A stretch of 64,000 nt of DNA from assembly GCF_042683045.1 (NCBI RefSeq), contig NZ_JBHUIT010000027.1, forward strand, positions 42,710 to 106,709, written 5' to 3'. Origin of the DNA: Luteolibacter algae. Its GTDB lineage: Bacteria; Verrucomicrobiota; Verrucomicrobiia; Verrucomicrobiales; Akkermansiaceae. Numbering within the stretch: the first letter of the stretch is position 1; each line of letters begins with the position of its first letter. Position numbers and translations under genes: made by a program. This document shows, piece by piece, positions 45,029 to 53,381 of the stretch. Below the pieces are notes generated by a model, which searched no databases, was not told the origin of the DNA, and saw only the letters and a list, made by a program, of their open reading frames with translations.

Positions 45029-45664
45029 CTATATTGATGGCTTTTTTGCAAAAAGTTCGGTGCACAGCAGACAGAATTTTCCGTCGCATGCCCTGGCTGT
45101 ACAATATTCGCGGCCATAAAAGATGATTTGGAGATGCAGTTTGTTCCACGAGTCCCGCGGGAAGAGCCTTTTCAGATCCCGCTCGGTCTGTATCACATTT
45201 TTTCCACTGGTAAGTTTCCACCTCGTCGCGAGCCGGTGGATATGTGTGTCCACGGGAAATGCCGGGACGCCGAACGATTGGGCCATGACCACTGAGGCGG
45301 TTTTGTGGCCTACGCCGGGCAATTCCTCCAGCAGGCCAAAGTCGCGGGGAACCTGTCCTCCGTGTTTTTCGACAAGGATCTTACTTAGCTCCGAAATCGC
45401 CGCGGATTTTCTGGGAGAGAGGCCACACGGGCGGATGATCGCACGGATTTCCTCCACCGGGACGTGCATCATCTTCTCCGGGGTGTCCGCGAGCGCGAAA
45501 AGCGCGGGTGTGACCAGATTGACCCGAACATCGGTGCATTGGGCCGAGAGCAGAACCGCGATGAGCAATGTGTAAGGGCTTGTATGGTCGAGCGGGATGG
45601 GTGTTTCGGGGTATAGTTCTTCGAGTCTGCGAAGAAGGTGTGCGGCGCGTTGTTGTTTCAGCAT
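45029..45664 (-). CDS. nth: Endonuclease III (DNA glycosylase/AP lyase)
   Basis: This 211-residue base-excision repair enzyme removes oxidised pyrimidines. The catalytic Lys/Asp pair is in the helix-hairpin-helix and GVGHKTASVVMAQSFGVPAFPVDTHIHRLATRW region; SAQCTDVRVN is the other family hallmark. The C-terminal iron-sulfur cysteines are spaced C-x4-C-x4-C-x2-C (CTARACDGKFCLLC) rather than the canonical C-x6-C-x2-C-x5-C, so the cluster may be atypical or absent. It is alone between the deacetylase and a divergent papain-like gene. Confidence 0.92.
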   Translation of the reverse strand: MLKQQRAAHLLRRLEELYPETPIPLDHTSPYTLLIAVLLSAQCTDVRVNLVTPALFALADTPEKMMHVPVEEIRAIIRPCGLSPRKSAAISELSKILVEKHGGQVPRDFGLLEELPGVGHKTASVVMAQSFGVPAFPVDTHIHRLATRWKLTSGKNVIQTERDLKRLFPRDSWNKLHLQIIFYGREYCTARACDGKFCLLCTELFAKKPSI

Positions 45665-45717
45665 GAAATCGATGGAATCCTAGGTTTTATCTGAGAAATC
45701 GCAAGACAGACTCGTGG

Positions 45718-46530
45718 ATGGGATTATCTGCTATTGATGAATGGGCGATCGTTTCCGATGGTGGCCAGGTGAAGCCAGTGCTGAAGATATTATTCGGAGC
45801 AATTCTGTTCTGCGGTTTTGCTTGGCTGGGCTGGTGGATCTGGCAGGGCGATGGGGAAACTTTCAGCGTGATGATCCGCGGGGAAAAACTTCCCGAGCCT
45901 GATCCGGCGCGTTACGAAGTGCTTGTTTCTGAATTGGAACGCTGGCAGCAGGAGCTCGGAGCCCGTTATCAGAGCGCGGCCACGGACCGTGAAAGAGAGG
46001 CCATCGAGCACGATGCCAGAGTCATCCTGGAGCTGGTGATGCCGGAGATGATGTATTGTTGGCTAGGCACTGGGTATGATTTCAATGGCACGGCTGAAAA
46101 ACCGGGTGAGGGGCCGGTTGCCTGTGGCTATTTCGTGTCCACGGTGATTCGTGATGCAGGTTTCAAAGTAAACCGATACAAACTGGCCCAGCAGCCGTCA
46201 GGGAATATCATGAGAACATTTTTGCCCAAAGCGGCGTGCCAGCTGAAGGTGGGAGCTGATTATGACAGCTATGTGGACTGGCTGGAAGGTATGAGGCCCG
46301 GGATTTATCTGATCGGCCTTGATACCCATGTAGGATTCATCATCAATGAGGGAAGTGGGATAAAATTTATCCACTCGTCCGGCTCCGGGCCCTACGGTGT
46401 GGTAGCGCAGAAAAGGGAGAAGGCAACCGCCTTGAAAGTATCCAATTGGCGTATGATCGGTAGTTTTAGCTCCGATGCGGGAGTGATCCGCACCTGGCTG
46501 CGGCGAGAGACGGTAAAGGTGAAAAACTAA
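45718..46530 (+). CDS. Membrane-anchored papain/NlpC-like protein
   Basis: This 270-residue protein has one N-terminal membrane helix (LKILFGAILFCGFAWLGWWIW) and an extracytoplasmic domain. In the second half C136 (GPVACGYFVSTVI), H204 (LDTHVGFII) and H219 (FIHSSGSG) are ordered as in NlpC/P60 papain-like hydrolases, and a peptidoglycan or amide hydrolase role is plausible. The ATG at 45718 is used; GTG 45769 would start right before the helix. Its stop overlaps the stop of the DUF2459 lipoprotein on the other strand. Confidence 0.6.
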   Translation: MGLSAIDEWAIVSDGGQVKPVLKILFGAILFCGFAWLGWWIWQGDGETFSVMIRGEKLPEPDPARYEVLVSELERWQQELGARYQSAATDREREAIEHDARVILELVMPEMMYCWLGTGYDFNGTAEKPGEGPVACGYFVSTVIRDAGFKVNRYKLAQQPSGNIMRTFLPKAACQLKVGADYDSYVDWLEGMRPGIYLIGLDTHVGFIINEGSGIKFIHSSGSGPYGVVAQKREKATALKVSNWRMIGSFSSDAGVIRTWLRRETVKVKN

Positions 46531-47258
46531 TCCTCTTGGTTCTCGATATTCTTGTTACCAGAGCCATCCCACACTTCCACAAAGCCGTTACGTTCGATTT
46601 CCGTCACAAGCAGGTCGCGGTGGATTGACATAAGAGGGTTGATCCTTGCCCCGCAGGCCTCCAGTGCCTGTCCGGTCCACACATTGCAAATCCGCGGGAA
46701 ATAGTAAACCTGAGGCGATTCCAGCAGAACTCCGCCTCCCCAGCTTGAGTCTCCTGCGATGATAGGTTTTCCAAACGAATCCTGAATCGTGCAGTGATTG
46801 AGGTAGGATGCGACAAACGGCCCACGCTCGCGGGGGATTGATTTCATCCAAATATGTTGATTCGGGGAAACCTCCGGAACCTCCCAATTGATCGGGATGC
46901 ATTCCATCACCGCCGCAGAGGGAAGGAAGATCGCTTTGACGACTTCGCCGGGGGTAAGCCATCGTGCGTTCACATAGGCCATCCGGTCACCCCATGAAAA
47001 TGTCACATATTTGGCTTTTGGAAAGTTCTCGGGTGGGACAAAGCCGGATTCGATCAACCAGTCATACGGGAAGACCATGCCGGTGTGTAATTTATCGGCG
47101 ATCATCCATACCTGAACCTCCGGTGGGCGTTCCGGCGTATATGTCGATACGGTGTTTCTCCGCACCAGCTCCGGTGAGGGCTCCGGGGCTGGTGGAAGGG
47201 TCACAAAGTTGCACGAGCAGCTTGCGGCTGCCAATAGGACGGCTAGAGCCTTCTTCAT
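46527..47258 (-). CDS. DUF2459 family lipoprotein
   Basis: This 243-residue protein has a lipoprotein-like leader ending near AAASCSCN. The DUF2459 core includes VWMIADKLHTGMVFPYDWLIESG, KYVTFSWGDRMAYVNARWLTPGEVVKA and a C-terminal ICNVWTGQALEACG. The family function is unknown. The conserved HxG and a later Cys-Asn-Trp recall a papain-like hydrolase in a permuted order, but this is uncertain. It is convergent with the papain-like gene, overlapping it by 4 bases at the stops, and lies upstream of ppnP on the other side of a 72-base gap. Confidence 0.72.
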   Translation of the reverse strand: MKKALAVLLAAASCSCNFVTLPPAPEPSPELVRRNTVSTYTPERPPEVQVWMIADKLHTGMVFPYDWLIESGFVPPENFPKAKYVTFSWGDRMAYVNARWLTPGEVVKAIFLPSAAVMECIPINWEVPEVSPNQHIWMKSIPRERGPFVASYLNHCTIQDSFGKPIIAGDSSWGGGVLLESPQVYYFPRICNVWTGQALEACGARINPLMSIHRDLLVTEIERNGFVEVWDGSGNKNIENQED

Positions 47259-47330
47259 TCCAATCTGGCTTGTTAAAAGGCCGGAGATCCCATCCTCGTT
47301 TTCTAGTAAAATGGGATCGAATATTTCAAT

Positions 47331-47651
47331 TCAGCCTTTGATGTATGAGCAGATGTATTGGCAGACTCCCTCTTTGACCGCGATGGTAAAGCCACTGTTG
47401 GCATCCACGTTGAAAGCCTCGCCTGCTGAGACGGTTTTCTTTGTGTCTGTCCCATCAATTACGATTTCACAGCTGCCAGCGGAAATTTCCATTATTTCCG
47501 CCGCCTCTGTATCGAAACGGAAATCGCCCGGAAAGATCACTCCGAGAGTCTTTTTAGAGCCATCTTCGGCGTAGACCGCATGGGATACGACTTTTCCATC
47601 GAAATAGATATTGGCGACGGAATCGGCAGTGACGTTGGTAAATTTTTTCAT
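47331..47651 (-). CDS. ppnP: Pyrimidine/purine nucleoside phosphorylase
   Basis: This 106-residue single-domain cupin (DUF1255) splits several nucleosides with phosphate. Motifs: ANIYFDGKVVSHAVYAEDGSKKTLGVIFPGDF, then AEIMEISAGSCEIVIDG, and GEAFNVDANSGFTIAVKEGVCQYICSY. The length fits the E. coli protein (94 residues) with a slight extension. It is 27 bases after the rhodanese gene on the same strand and probably co-transcribed. Confidence 0.93.
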   Translation of the reverse strand: MKKFTNVTADSVANIYFDGKVVSHAVYAEDGSKKTLGVIFPGDFRFDTEAAEIMEISAGSCEIVIDGTDTKKTVSAGEAFNVDANSGFTIAVKEGVCQYICSYIKG

Positions 47652-47678
47652 AATAATTTAGAAGTGTGTAGATGTGAA

Positions 47679-48206
47679 TTAGTTGGCCATTTTCCACGCC
47701 TCGTAACCACCCTGGAGGATGGAGACGTCGTGGCCGCGTTTTGCCAGAGCGGTGGCGACAGTTAATGCATCGGGACATGCCATGTCCGTGCAATAAATGA
47801 CGACAGGAGAGTTACGTTTGTTGGCACTTGCGATTTGCGGCTCGTATTTGGCCAGATCCCGATCGAAATCCGCCTTCGGCCAGCTTGTTGCGCCGGGCAC
47901 ATGGCCCATCTGGTAAAAGAATTTGGGACGCACATCATAGATTAGCGCGGCGTTGTTCTGCACCAATTGATAAAGGTCGCCAAGAGGCATACGTGTCAGC
48001 CGTCCTTGTGCCGCGGGGTTGGCCGGGGTGGATGGCTTGTCGGCCGTTTCAGCCGGTTCTTTTTTTACCGCTTTGGATAAATCCAGCGCAGGCACTGGCT
48101 TTTCGGGAGGTTCCGAGCATGAACACATCCAGATGGAGATGGGTAGCGTGCACAGAAGGAGTATGGTCCCGGAAGTGCTCGGAGTTTTTCTAGCGAGAGC
48201 TTTCAC
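47679..48206 (-). CDS. Exported rhodanese-domain lipoprotein
   Basis: This 175-residue protein is predicted to start at GTG 48206, which overlaps the FKBP stop (GTGA). It has a hydrophobic leader ending at ISIWMCSCSEPPEKP, likely a lipobox. After a Pro/Lys linker the rhodanese fold has ALIYDVRPKFFYQMGHVPGATSWPKADFD and an active-site loop beginning with Cys (VVIYCTDMACPDA). Such proteins carry sulfane sulfur or act as thiol-linked sensors. It is coupled to the FKBP gene upstream, with ppnP downstream. Confidence 0.8.
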   Translation of the reverse strand: MKALARKTPSTSGTILLLCTLPISIWMCSCSEPPEKPVPALDLSKAVKKEPAETADKPSTPANPAAQGRLTRMPLGDLYQLVQNNAALIYDVRPKFFYQMGHVPGATSWPKADFDRDLAKYEPQIASANKRNSPVVIYCTDMACPDALTVATALAKRGHDVSILQGGYEAWKMAN

Positions 48207-48661
48207 TTGCCAATTTTGATGAGTTCCACGTCGAATACAAGGGTTCCCGCAGGATAGCCGGCTGGAGGATTTTCCCCATAGGCCATCTGGGCGGGAATCC
48301 AAAAGCGCCGTTTTTCACCTTCGACCATAAGCTGAAGGCCCTCGGTCCAACCGGCAATGACTCCATTGAGCGGGAAGGAAGTCGGCTTGCCACGTTTTAC
48401 GGAGGAGTCGAAAAGTTTTCCATCTGTAGTCCAGCCAGTATAATGAACCGTGACAAGATCGCTGGCCTTTGGTTTGACTGACCCGGTGCCTTTTTCCAAA
48501 AGCTTGGAAGCCAGTCCTGAAGCGGTGACTTCCGCATCAGCAGGTGCAGATGCGACATCGTTTGGTGTTTCGGGCATTGGGCTATTTGACATGGGTGCTT
48601 TTGGGTTCGAACAGGCTAGACTTGCAAGAGCGAAGAGTCCGGAGGCCAGGATTTTTTTCAT
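48203..48661 (-). CDS. FKBP-type peptidyl-prolyl isomerase lipoprotein
   Basis: This 152-residue lipoprotein has the leader MKKILASGLFALASLAC. A Ser/Pro/Asn linker is followed by an FKBP domain: LVTVHYTGWTTDGKLFDSSVKRGKPTSFPL, VIAGWTEGLQLMVEGEKRRFWIPAQMAYGE, and GTLVFDVELIKI. It assists protein folding in the periplasm. The rhodanese gene overlaps its stop (GTGA), and ppnP follows. Confidence 0.92.
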   Translation of the reverse strand: MKKILASGLFALASLACSNPKAPMSNSPMPETPNDVASAPADAEVTASGLASKLLEKGTGSVKPKASDLVTVHYTGWTTDGKLFDSSVKRGKPTSFPLNGVIAGWTEGLQLMVEGEKRRFWIPAQMAYGENPPAGYPAGTLVFDVELIKIGK

Positions 48662-48705
48662 CGGCGTATGGTTGATTTGATTCTCAAAAGATCAACAGGA
48701 AATCC

Positions 48706-49473
48706 TCATTGCACCTCCGCAACCTCCTCATGCCCCATTTCCACGGCAGTTCTTCGCTCCACGGTAATGGCGGAAAGCAATCCGTCCTGGCGGACGACAA
48801 ATTGATTGAGCTTCATCAGTTCCAGGACGGCGAGAAATGTGACAATCACCTCGGATTTGGTGGTTGCCGATTGGAATAGCGCATCAAACGGCAAAGATTG
48901 ACCGGGAAGGAAATGCTCGATGAGAAACTCAATCTTATCGGCTACCGTGTAGCGATCGTCCACGATATCGCCGAAGTCGTGGGATTCCTCAAACCGTTTC
49001 AAGACGTTCTGAAACGCTCGAATGAGATCGAATATTGAAACTTCGGCCAGTGTGGGAGGTTCTTCTTCAGGTTTGTCACCTGGATCCGGCTGATGTGCGA
49101 AGCGGCCCTGTTGCTCGAGCTCGCGGACGGAGAGGAAGCCGGCCGCGTCTTTGAATTTTTTATATTCGATCAGCTGCCGGATCAGTTCCCACCTGGGATC
49201 ATCTTCTTCGGCATCCTCTTCGGGTGGTTGTTCCGTGCGCGGCAGTAAGGTGCGGGATTTCAGATACATCAGATTGGCAGCCATCACGATGAATTCGGAA
49301 GCCAGATCGATGTTCAGAAGCTTGAAGGTATTGATGTAATCGAGGTATTGCTTGGTGATTCTCTCGATGGATATCGCGTGTATATCCAGCTCATCTTTTT
49401 TGATAAGATAGAGCAAAAGATCCAGAGGCCCCTCGAAGATTTCGAGTTGGACTTTGTAATTCGGGTTTTCCAA
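48706..49473 (-). CDS. scpA: Chromosome segregation and condensation protein A
   Basis: This 255-residue kleisin bridges the SMC heads. The N-terminal YKVQLEIFEGPLDLLLYLIKKDELDIHAI and IERITKQYLDYI are diagnostic. LASEFIVMAANLMYLKSRTLLPR follows, and a C-terminal winged-helix part (VIVTFLAVLELMKLNQFVVRQDG). It starts with TTG, with no obvious ribosome-binding site. scpB is not adjacent, whereas scpA and scpB are often paired. It is divergent from the AsmA-like gene. Confidence 0.93.
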   Translation of the reverse strand: MENPNYKVQLEIFEGPLDLLLYLIKKDELDIHAISIERITKQYLDYINTFKLLNIDLASEFIVMAANLMYLKSRTLLPRTEQPPEEDAEEDDPRWELIRQLIEYKKFKDAAGFLSVRELEQQGRFAHQPDPGDKPEEEPPTLAEVSIFDLIRAFQNVLKRFEESHDFGDIVDDRYTVADKIEFLIEHFLPGQSLPFDALFQSATTKSEVIVTFLAVLELMKLNQFVVRQDGLLSAITVERRTAVEMGHEEVAEVQ

Positions 49474-49554
49474 GGAAATGTGTCTTTTATATGTTGTTAA
49501 GCGCTGATTTTCTACTCGTCAGGGGAGTGATGGAAAGCTTTTATACGCCCCGAG

Positions 49555-51162
49555 ATGACCGGACAGTCTGAATCAGAACAGTTACAAAACTTTTATGAGC
49601 GATTGGGCCACTGGGTCTCGAAACAGGGCTTCTGGTTCCAGCTCCGCTATTCGTTATCAAATCGGTCTGGTGACGGCGCATTCGGCTATCACATGATGGC
49701 CCTGTTGTCCCGGATTGGTCTATTTCTCGTGCTAATCGGCTTCGGAATCTGGTTATTCCTTTTCACCCAATTCGGTAGTGAGAGATTTCACACAAAACTT
49801 GGTGAGGATTTTCGAAGCGGATTCGCCGCAAAAGAGGTCGAGATCTCCGGGATAAGTCATAAGCAGGGGAAATTATCCATCAACCGACTGGCGATGACAG
49901 GTGAAAAGGAAACGTTTTTCACAAAATTCCAGGTTAAGAATCTCAATTGCCAGATGAACATGCTCGATCAGTTCCGGAGTAGCTGGGAGCCTGGCTTGAT
50001 CGAAATTTCCGAAGCCTCGGTGAGTCTGCGGGCGGGGGCTGATACGGATGCATCAGCGCAAGCCATCGCCGATGTGCTGTTCCAGAAAAGTGGCTACGCC
50101 AAATTTGATACCGTTGTGGTGAAGAAAGTGTCGTTGAATTGGGGGTATTCCGCCCGCACCAAGGGGCGGATTTCCTCTAGCCGGATGTCTGCGCTGCGCT
50201 TGGAAGACGGCTGGCGCCTGAATTTCAAAGGAGGTTATTTCAGTCAAAGTTGGCTGAAGAAGCTCCAGATCAAGGAACTTCAAATTGCGGTGAGCGAAAA
50301 GGGACTGGTATTTGAGAAAGCACTTTTTTCCAAAGGCAATGGCGTCGTATCTCTGGCAGATCTCAAGATAAAAGCGGGAATGCAACCGGAGATCAATGGG
50401 CACGTGAACTTGCGGGATGTCTCGCTAGCATCAATTCTTCCAATTGCGACTGCTGAATACCTCGAAGGAAAGATTTCAGGCGAGTTTTCAGCTTTTGGCT
50501 CGATCAATTCCACTGCCGGTGTCGGCTTCGCGGGCGAAGTGAGCCTCACTGACGGGAACTTTATCCAATTGCGCGATGAGCTACCGCTTTTGAAAGCGCT
50601 TAGCGTGGTGGATGCCTACAATAACTATCGACGGGTGATCTTTGACGAAGGTGGATTTCATCTGAAAACCTACGATGGCACAGCAACCATAAGTCATCTG
50701 CAGCTCAAGGCAGATGAGCTTTTCGCAGTCAACGGCGAGCTGACGGTGCGCCTTCCGGTTGATAATGTGGCCGTTGCGCTGGATCCGGAATTCGCGGCGA
50801 TGAAAGCTGAGCTGAATTTGGATAGCGATTCCGATTTCACCTTGGCAAATGCGTCAGCCGATAAGAAAACCGAAGAGCCAGCAAACTCAAAGACATCTCT
50901 TTTTGAAAAAATAGATCAGGCTGCGGAGCTTCAGTTGATGCAAGAAAAGCAGACGGAAGCGCAGAATACGCAATATACTTATGAAGGTCGGGTCACAATT
51001 TCGCTGGCGAGAAATGCTTTCGATCGAGCTCCCAGATTGTTGAAGCTGCATCCTGTCTCGGCTGAAAGCAAACGCATTGAGATCGAAGTCCCGATACAAG
51101 GCCGCTTGGAAGAAATTACGATGGAGAAGGCCGATGATTTCTACAAATACGGAGCGAGATAG
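49555..51162 (+). CDS. AsmA-like membrane-anchored protein
   Basis: This 535-residue protein has one membrane helix near residue 50-72 (LSRIGLFLVLIGFGIWLFLF) and a long periplasmic beta-rich domain with repeats of the form GLIEISEASVSLRAG and VVVKKVSLNWG. The C-terminal half has INGHVNLRDVSLASILP, YLEGKISGEFSAFGSI and LKALSVVDAYNNY, as in AsmA/DUF3971-type lipid-transport and envelope assembly proteins. The family name is inferred. It is solitary and divergent from scpA. Confidence 0.65.
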   Translation: MTGQSESEQLQNFYERLGHWVSKQGFWFQLRYSLSNRSGDGAFGYHMMALLSRIGLFLVLIGFGIWLFLFTQFGSERFHTKLGEDFRSGFAAKEVEISGISHKQGKLSINRLAMTGEKETFFTKFQVKNLNCQMNMLDQFRSSWEPGLIEISEASVSLRAGADTDASAQAIADVLFQKSGYAKFDTVVVKKVSLNWGYSARTKGRISSSRMSALRLEDGWRLNFKGGYFSQSWLKKLQIKELQIAVSEKGLVFEKALFSKGNGVVSLADLKIKAGMQPEINGHVNLRDVSLASILPIATAEYLEGKISGEFSAFGSINSTAGVGFAGEVSLTDGNFIQLRDELPLLKALSVVDAYNNYRRVIFDEGGFHLKTYDGTATISHLQLKADELFAVNGELTVRLPVDNVAVALDPEFAAMKAELNLDSDSDFTLANASADKKTEEPANSKTSLFEKIDQAAELQLMQEKQTEAQNTQYTYEGRVTISLARNAFDRAPRLLKLHPVSAESKRIEIEVPIQGRLEEITMEKADDFYKYGAR

Positions 51163-51204
51163 GAGAGGCCGATCGGAGCGGTTAGCTGAAATTCTGCCCT
51201 AAGA

Positions 51205-51921
51205 TTACCACCGAAAGATCAAAGGGGGGACGACGATCCGCACGTTGCCGGGACCATTATTCTCATTTTCTTCCAGAGCTGTTACGAGGCCGTTTTCGAA
51301 TTCCACCACGGTTTTGCCTTTTTCTTCTGTGGTTACGTGGGAAAGCTGCCGGTAAGCAATCCTTGAGACGGGATCAATGCGCGTGATGTAGTGCTTTACC
51401 TCTTCGTAATCAATGAACTCCCAGCTCCCGGACTCTCCATCGGCAGTGCGGCGGACAGAAGTTTTGGTAGGCTTTCCACGGGATTGGGAGACCTCGTCCA
51501 ACGTCATCCCAATGGCAATTCCGCCTCCAGCAATGATTTCATTTACGGCGATCTGGCGATCATAAAGCTGCTTCAGCTTTGTCACGAAGTCTTCCTGCTC
51601 ATGAGTGAAAGCCCACGGCGCAACCCAGCCGGCAACGCCATTGCGGGTGCCTTTGCCTCTGACCCGGTAAGCCTTTGCCGTCATTCCCTCAAGGGTGACG
51701 AATTGATCGGTCTGGAGGAAGCCCAAGCGGCGATTCCCATCCTTATCAGCATATACCGGAGCTTCTTTGATCACCTTGAGGCGAATCGGCGGATCTACGA
51801 TTTCTTCGAGATACACAACGTCCGGCTCGGAATTCAACAATGACTTCCGGTCACTTTTGATCTCGGCGCTCACCGGTAGGGCGAGAATGACGCTCAGATA
51901 GGTGATGAGAACCGTTTTCAT
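51205..51921 (-). CDS. Secreted SH3-like domain protein
   Basis: This 238-residue protein has a clear signal peptide (MKTVLITYLSVILALPVSA). Residues about 45-100 look like an SH3b module (IRLKVIKEAPVYADKDGNRRLGFLQTDQFVTLEGMTAKAYRVRG, then VAGWVAPWAF). A helical region and a DEVSQSRGKPTKTSVRR segment typical of SmpA/BamE-like small folds follow. It may bind peptidoglycan or another envelope part. No enzyme motif. Convergent with the AsmA-like gene. Confidence 0.6.
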   Translation of the reverse strand: MKTVLITYLSVILALPVSAEIKSDRKSLLNSEPDVVYLEEIVDPPIRLKVIKEAPVYADKDGNRRLGFLQTDQFVTLEGMTAKAYRVRGKGTRNGVAGWVAPWAFTHEQEDFVTKLKQLYDRQIAVNEIIAGGGIAIGMTLDEVSQSRGKPTKTSVRRTADGESGSWEFIDYEEVKHYITRIDPVSRIAYRQLSHVTTEEKGKTVVEFENGLVTALEENENNGPGNVRIVVPPLIFRW

Positions 51922-52035
51922 GAATACAATGTATGGTCTTTGTGGGAGGATGGAAAGCTAGAATTGCAGCAGACCACCCGGATTAGGACAGACCCGGTCA
52001 GGAATTTATTCAAGCCGGGCGACAGAGTCTCGCGA

Positions 52036-53097
52036 TCAAAGTTTCCGCACCGAGTTCTCGCTCACCTGATGAACAGGGAGCGGGGAGATTCCCTCGGTGG
52101 ATTCCAACCAGCCGAGATGGGTTGTCGTGATGAACTTCTGGGCGTGTTTTGGCAGATGATTCAAGAGAGCGTTCCGCCTGGCTGGATCCAGCTCACCGAA
52201 GATGTCATCAAGTAGGTAAATGGGAGTTCGCGCACATCGCTGGTGGAGCAGGTCTCCCTGGGCCAGCTTGAGGGCGAGTGCGATGGTTCTCTGCTGGCCT
52301 TCGCTTGCATAGTCCGAGGCTGGCATACCGTGAAGGCGGATCGACACATCATCCCGATGCGGGCCGATAACCGCTTGGCGGGTGGCGATTTCCCGCTGAC
52401 GGGCCTGGAGCATGGAATCCTTCAGCGAGGGACCGGAGGCTGGGAGATAGCTCAGGGTCAGGGCCTCATTTTTGCCGGAAATATCCAGCTGGGCCGCTGC
52501 GACAAGCGGGCTGAGATCCTCAATCAATCTCCTGCGGGTTTCTGTCAGGTAGGTGCCGTGATCAATGAGTATTTCCTCGTAAGCGATGAGCTCCGGGAGG
52601 CGCAGTTTCGGTTCTTTCAGCAAAAGATTCTTTGCTTTCAAAGCCCTGCGGTAGCGGGTGAAAGCGGTGCGATATTTCGGATCCAACTGCGCTCCGAGGA
52701 AATCGAGGAAATGCCTGCGGGTCTCCCCCGGACCACGGATCAGCGATAGATCCTCATTTCCCATCCAGACGATGAGACCTCCATCGGAAAGGTATTCGGT
52801 GCGGGATTGGCGCGGCTCGCCATCCACTTTGAGTTTCAAGCCGTTGGCCGTTTGTTGGATTTTTCGTTCCTGTCCCCAGGGATCTGCCGCAATCCCAAAA
52901 CCGGGAGTCGAGAATTTTGTGAGAGTGTTGAAACGATTGGTTCGCGGAGAATGAAGCCTGATCAATGTGCAGACGGCTTCCAGCAGTGAGGTTTTCCCTT
53001 GAGCATTTTCCCCGATAAGGATCACGCCTTCGGCAGGAAATTCCAGACTCAATGAGGAAAAACAGCGGAAGTTGAGAAGGCGTAGGCTCTGGATCAT
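52036..53097 (-). CDS. recF: DNA replication and repair protein RecF
   Basis: This 353-residue SMC-like ATPase helps load RecA at gaps. The ATG at 53097 gives MIQSLRLLNFRCFSSLSLEF, the usual start; the frame is open to 53226, over the small gene upstream. Walker A is ENAQGKTSLLEA, the signature is SEGQQRTIALALKLAQ, and Walker B YLLDDIFGELDPARR. No dnaA, dnaN or gyrB is adjacent, so this is not at the usual origin-proximal site. It starts 31 bases after the small gene at 53129-53347. Confidence 0.95.
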   Translation of the reverse strand: MIQSLRLLNFRCFSSLSLEFPAEGVILIGENAQGKTSLLEAVCTLIRLHSPRTNRFNTLTKFSTPGFGIAADPWGQERKIQQTANGLKLKVDGEPRQSRTEYLSDGGLIVWMGNEDLSLIRGPGETRRHFLDFLGAQLDPKYRTAFTRYRRALKAKNLLLKEPKLRLPELIAYEEILIDHGTYLTETRRRLIEDLSPLVAAAQLDISGKNEALTLSYLPASGPSLKDSMLQARQREIATRQAVIGPHRDDVSIRLHGMPASDYASEGQQRTIALALKLAQGDLLHQRCARTPIYLLDDIFGELDPARRNALLNHLPKHAQKFITTTHLGWLESTEGISPLPVHQVSENSVRKL

Positions 53098-53128
53098 GCA
53101 GGTTTGTATGAACAACCTTTTGGGTAGC

Positions 53129-53347
53129 TTAGCTGAGATGATCCAGCGCTTTTTGGAATGACGAGTTCGCCAGATAATGACGAAGCTTTCCATCGAACTC
53201 GGCGAGATGCGCCTGGGTATACGCACTGATCTCCTCGGAGACTTTGATCAACGCCTGGAGATGTGCATCGGGGTCACGATCGCGGAACCCGTGGTCGGCA
53301 ATGACCTCAAGACGTTTTTGGAGGAGTTGGCGGAGTTCCGTATGCAT
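53129..53347 (-). CDS. Small helical protein upstream of recF
   Basis: This 72-residue protein is almost entirely amphipathic helix (ELRQLLQKRLEVIADHGFRDRDPDAHLQALIKVSEEI) and ends with NSSFQKALDHLS. It has no signal peptide or known motif. It ends 31 bases before the recF start on the same strand, so it is probably co-transcribed and may be a RecF-linked or regulatory protein. The first conserved region DHGFRDRDPDAHL suggests a real gene, but I do not recognise the family. Confidence 0.6.
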   Translation of the reverse strand: MHTELRQLLQKRLEVIADHGFRDRDPDAHLQALIKVSEEISAYTQAHLAEFDGKLRHYLANSSFQKALDHLS

Positions 53348-53381
53348 TTCGGAAGGATTAAGCAGCGGGTGCGATCAATGA

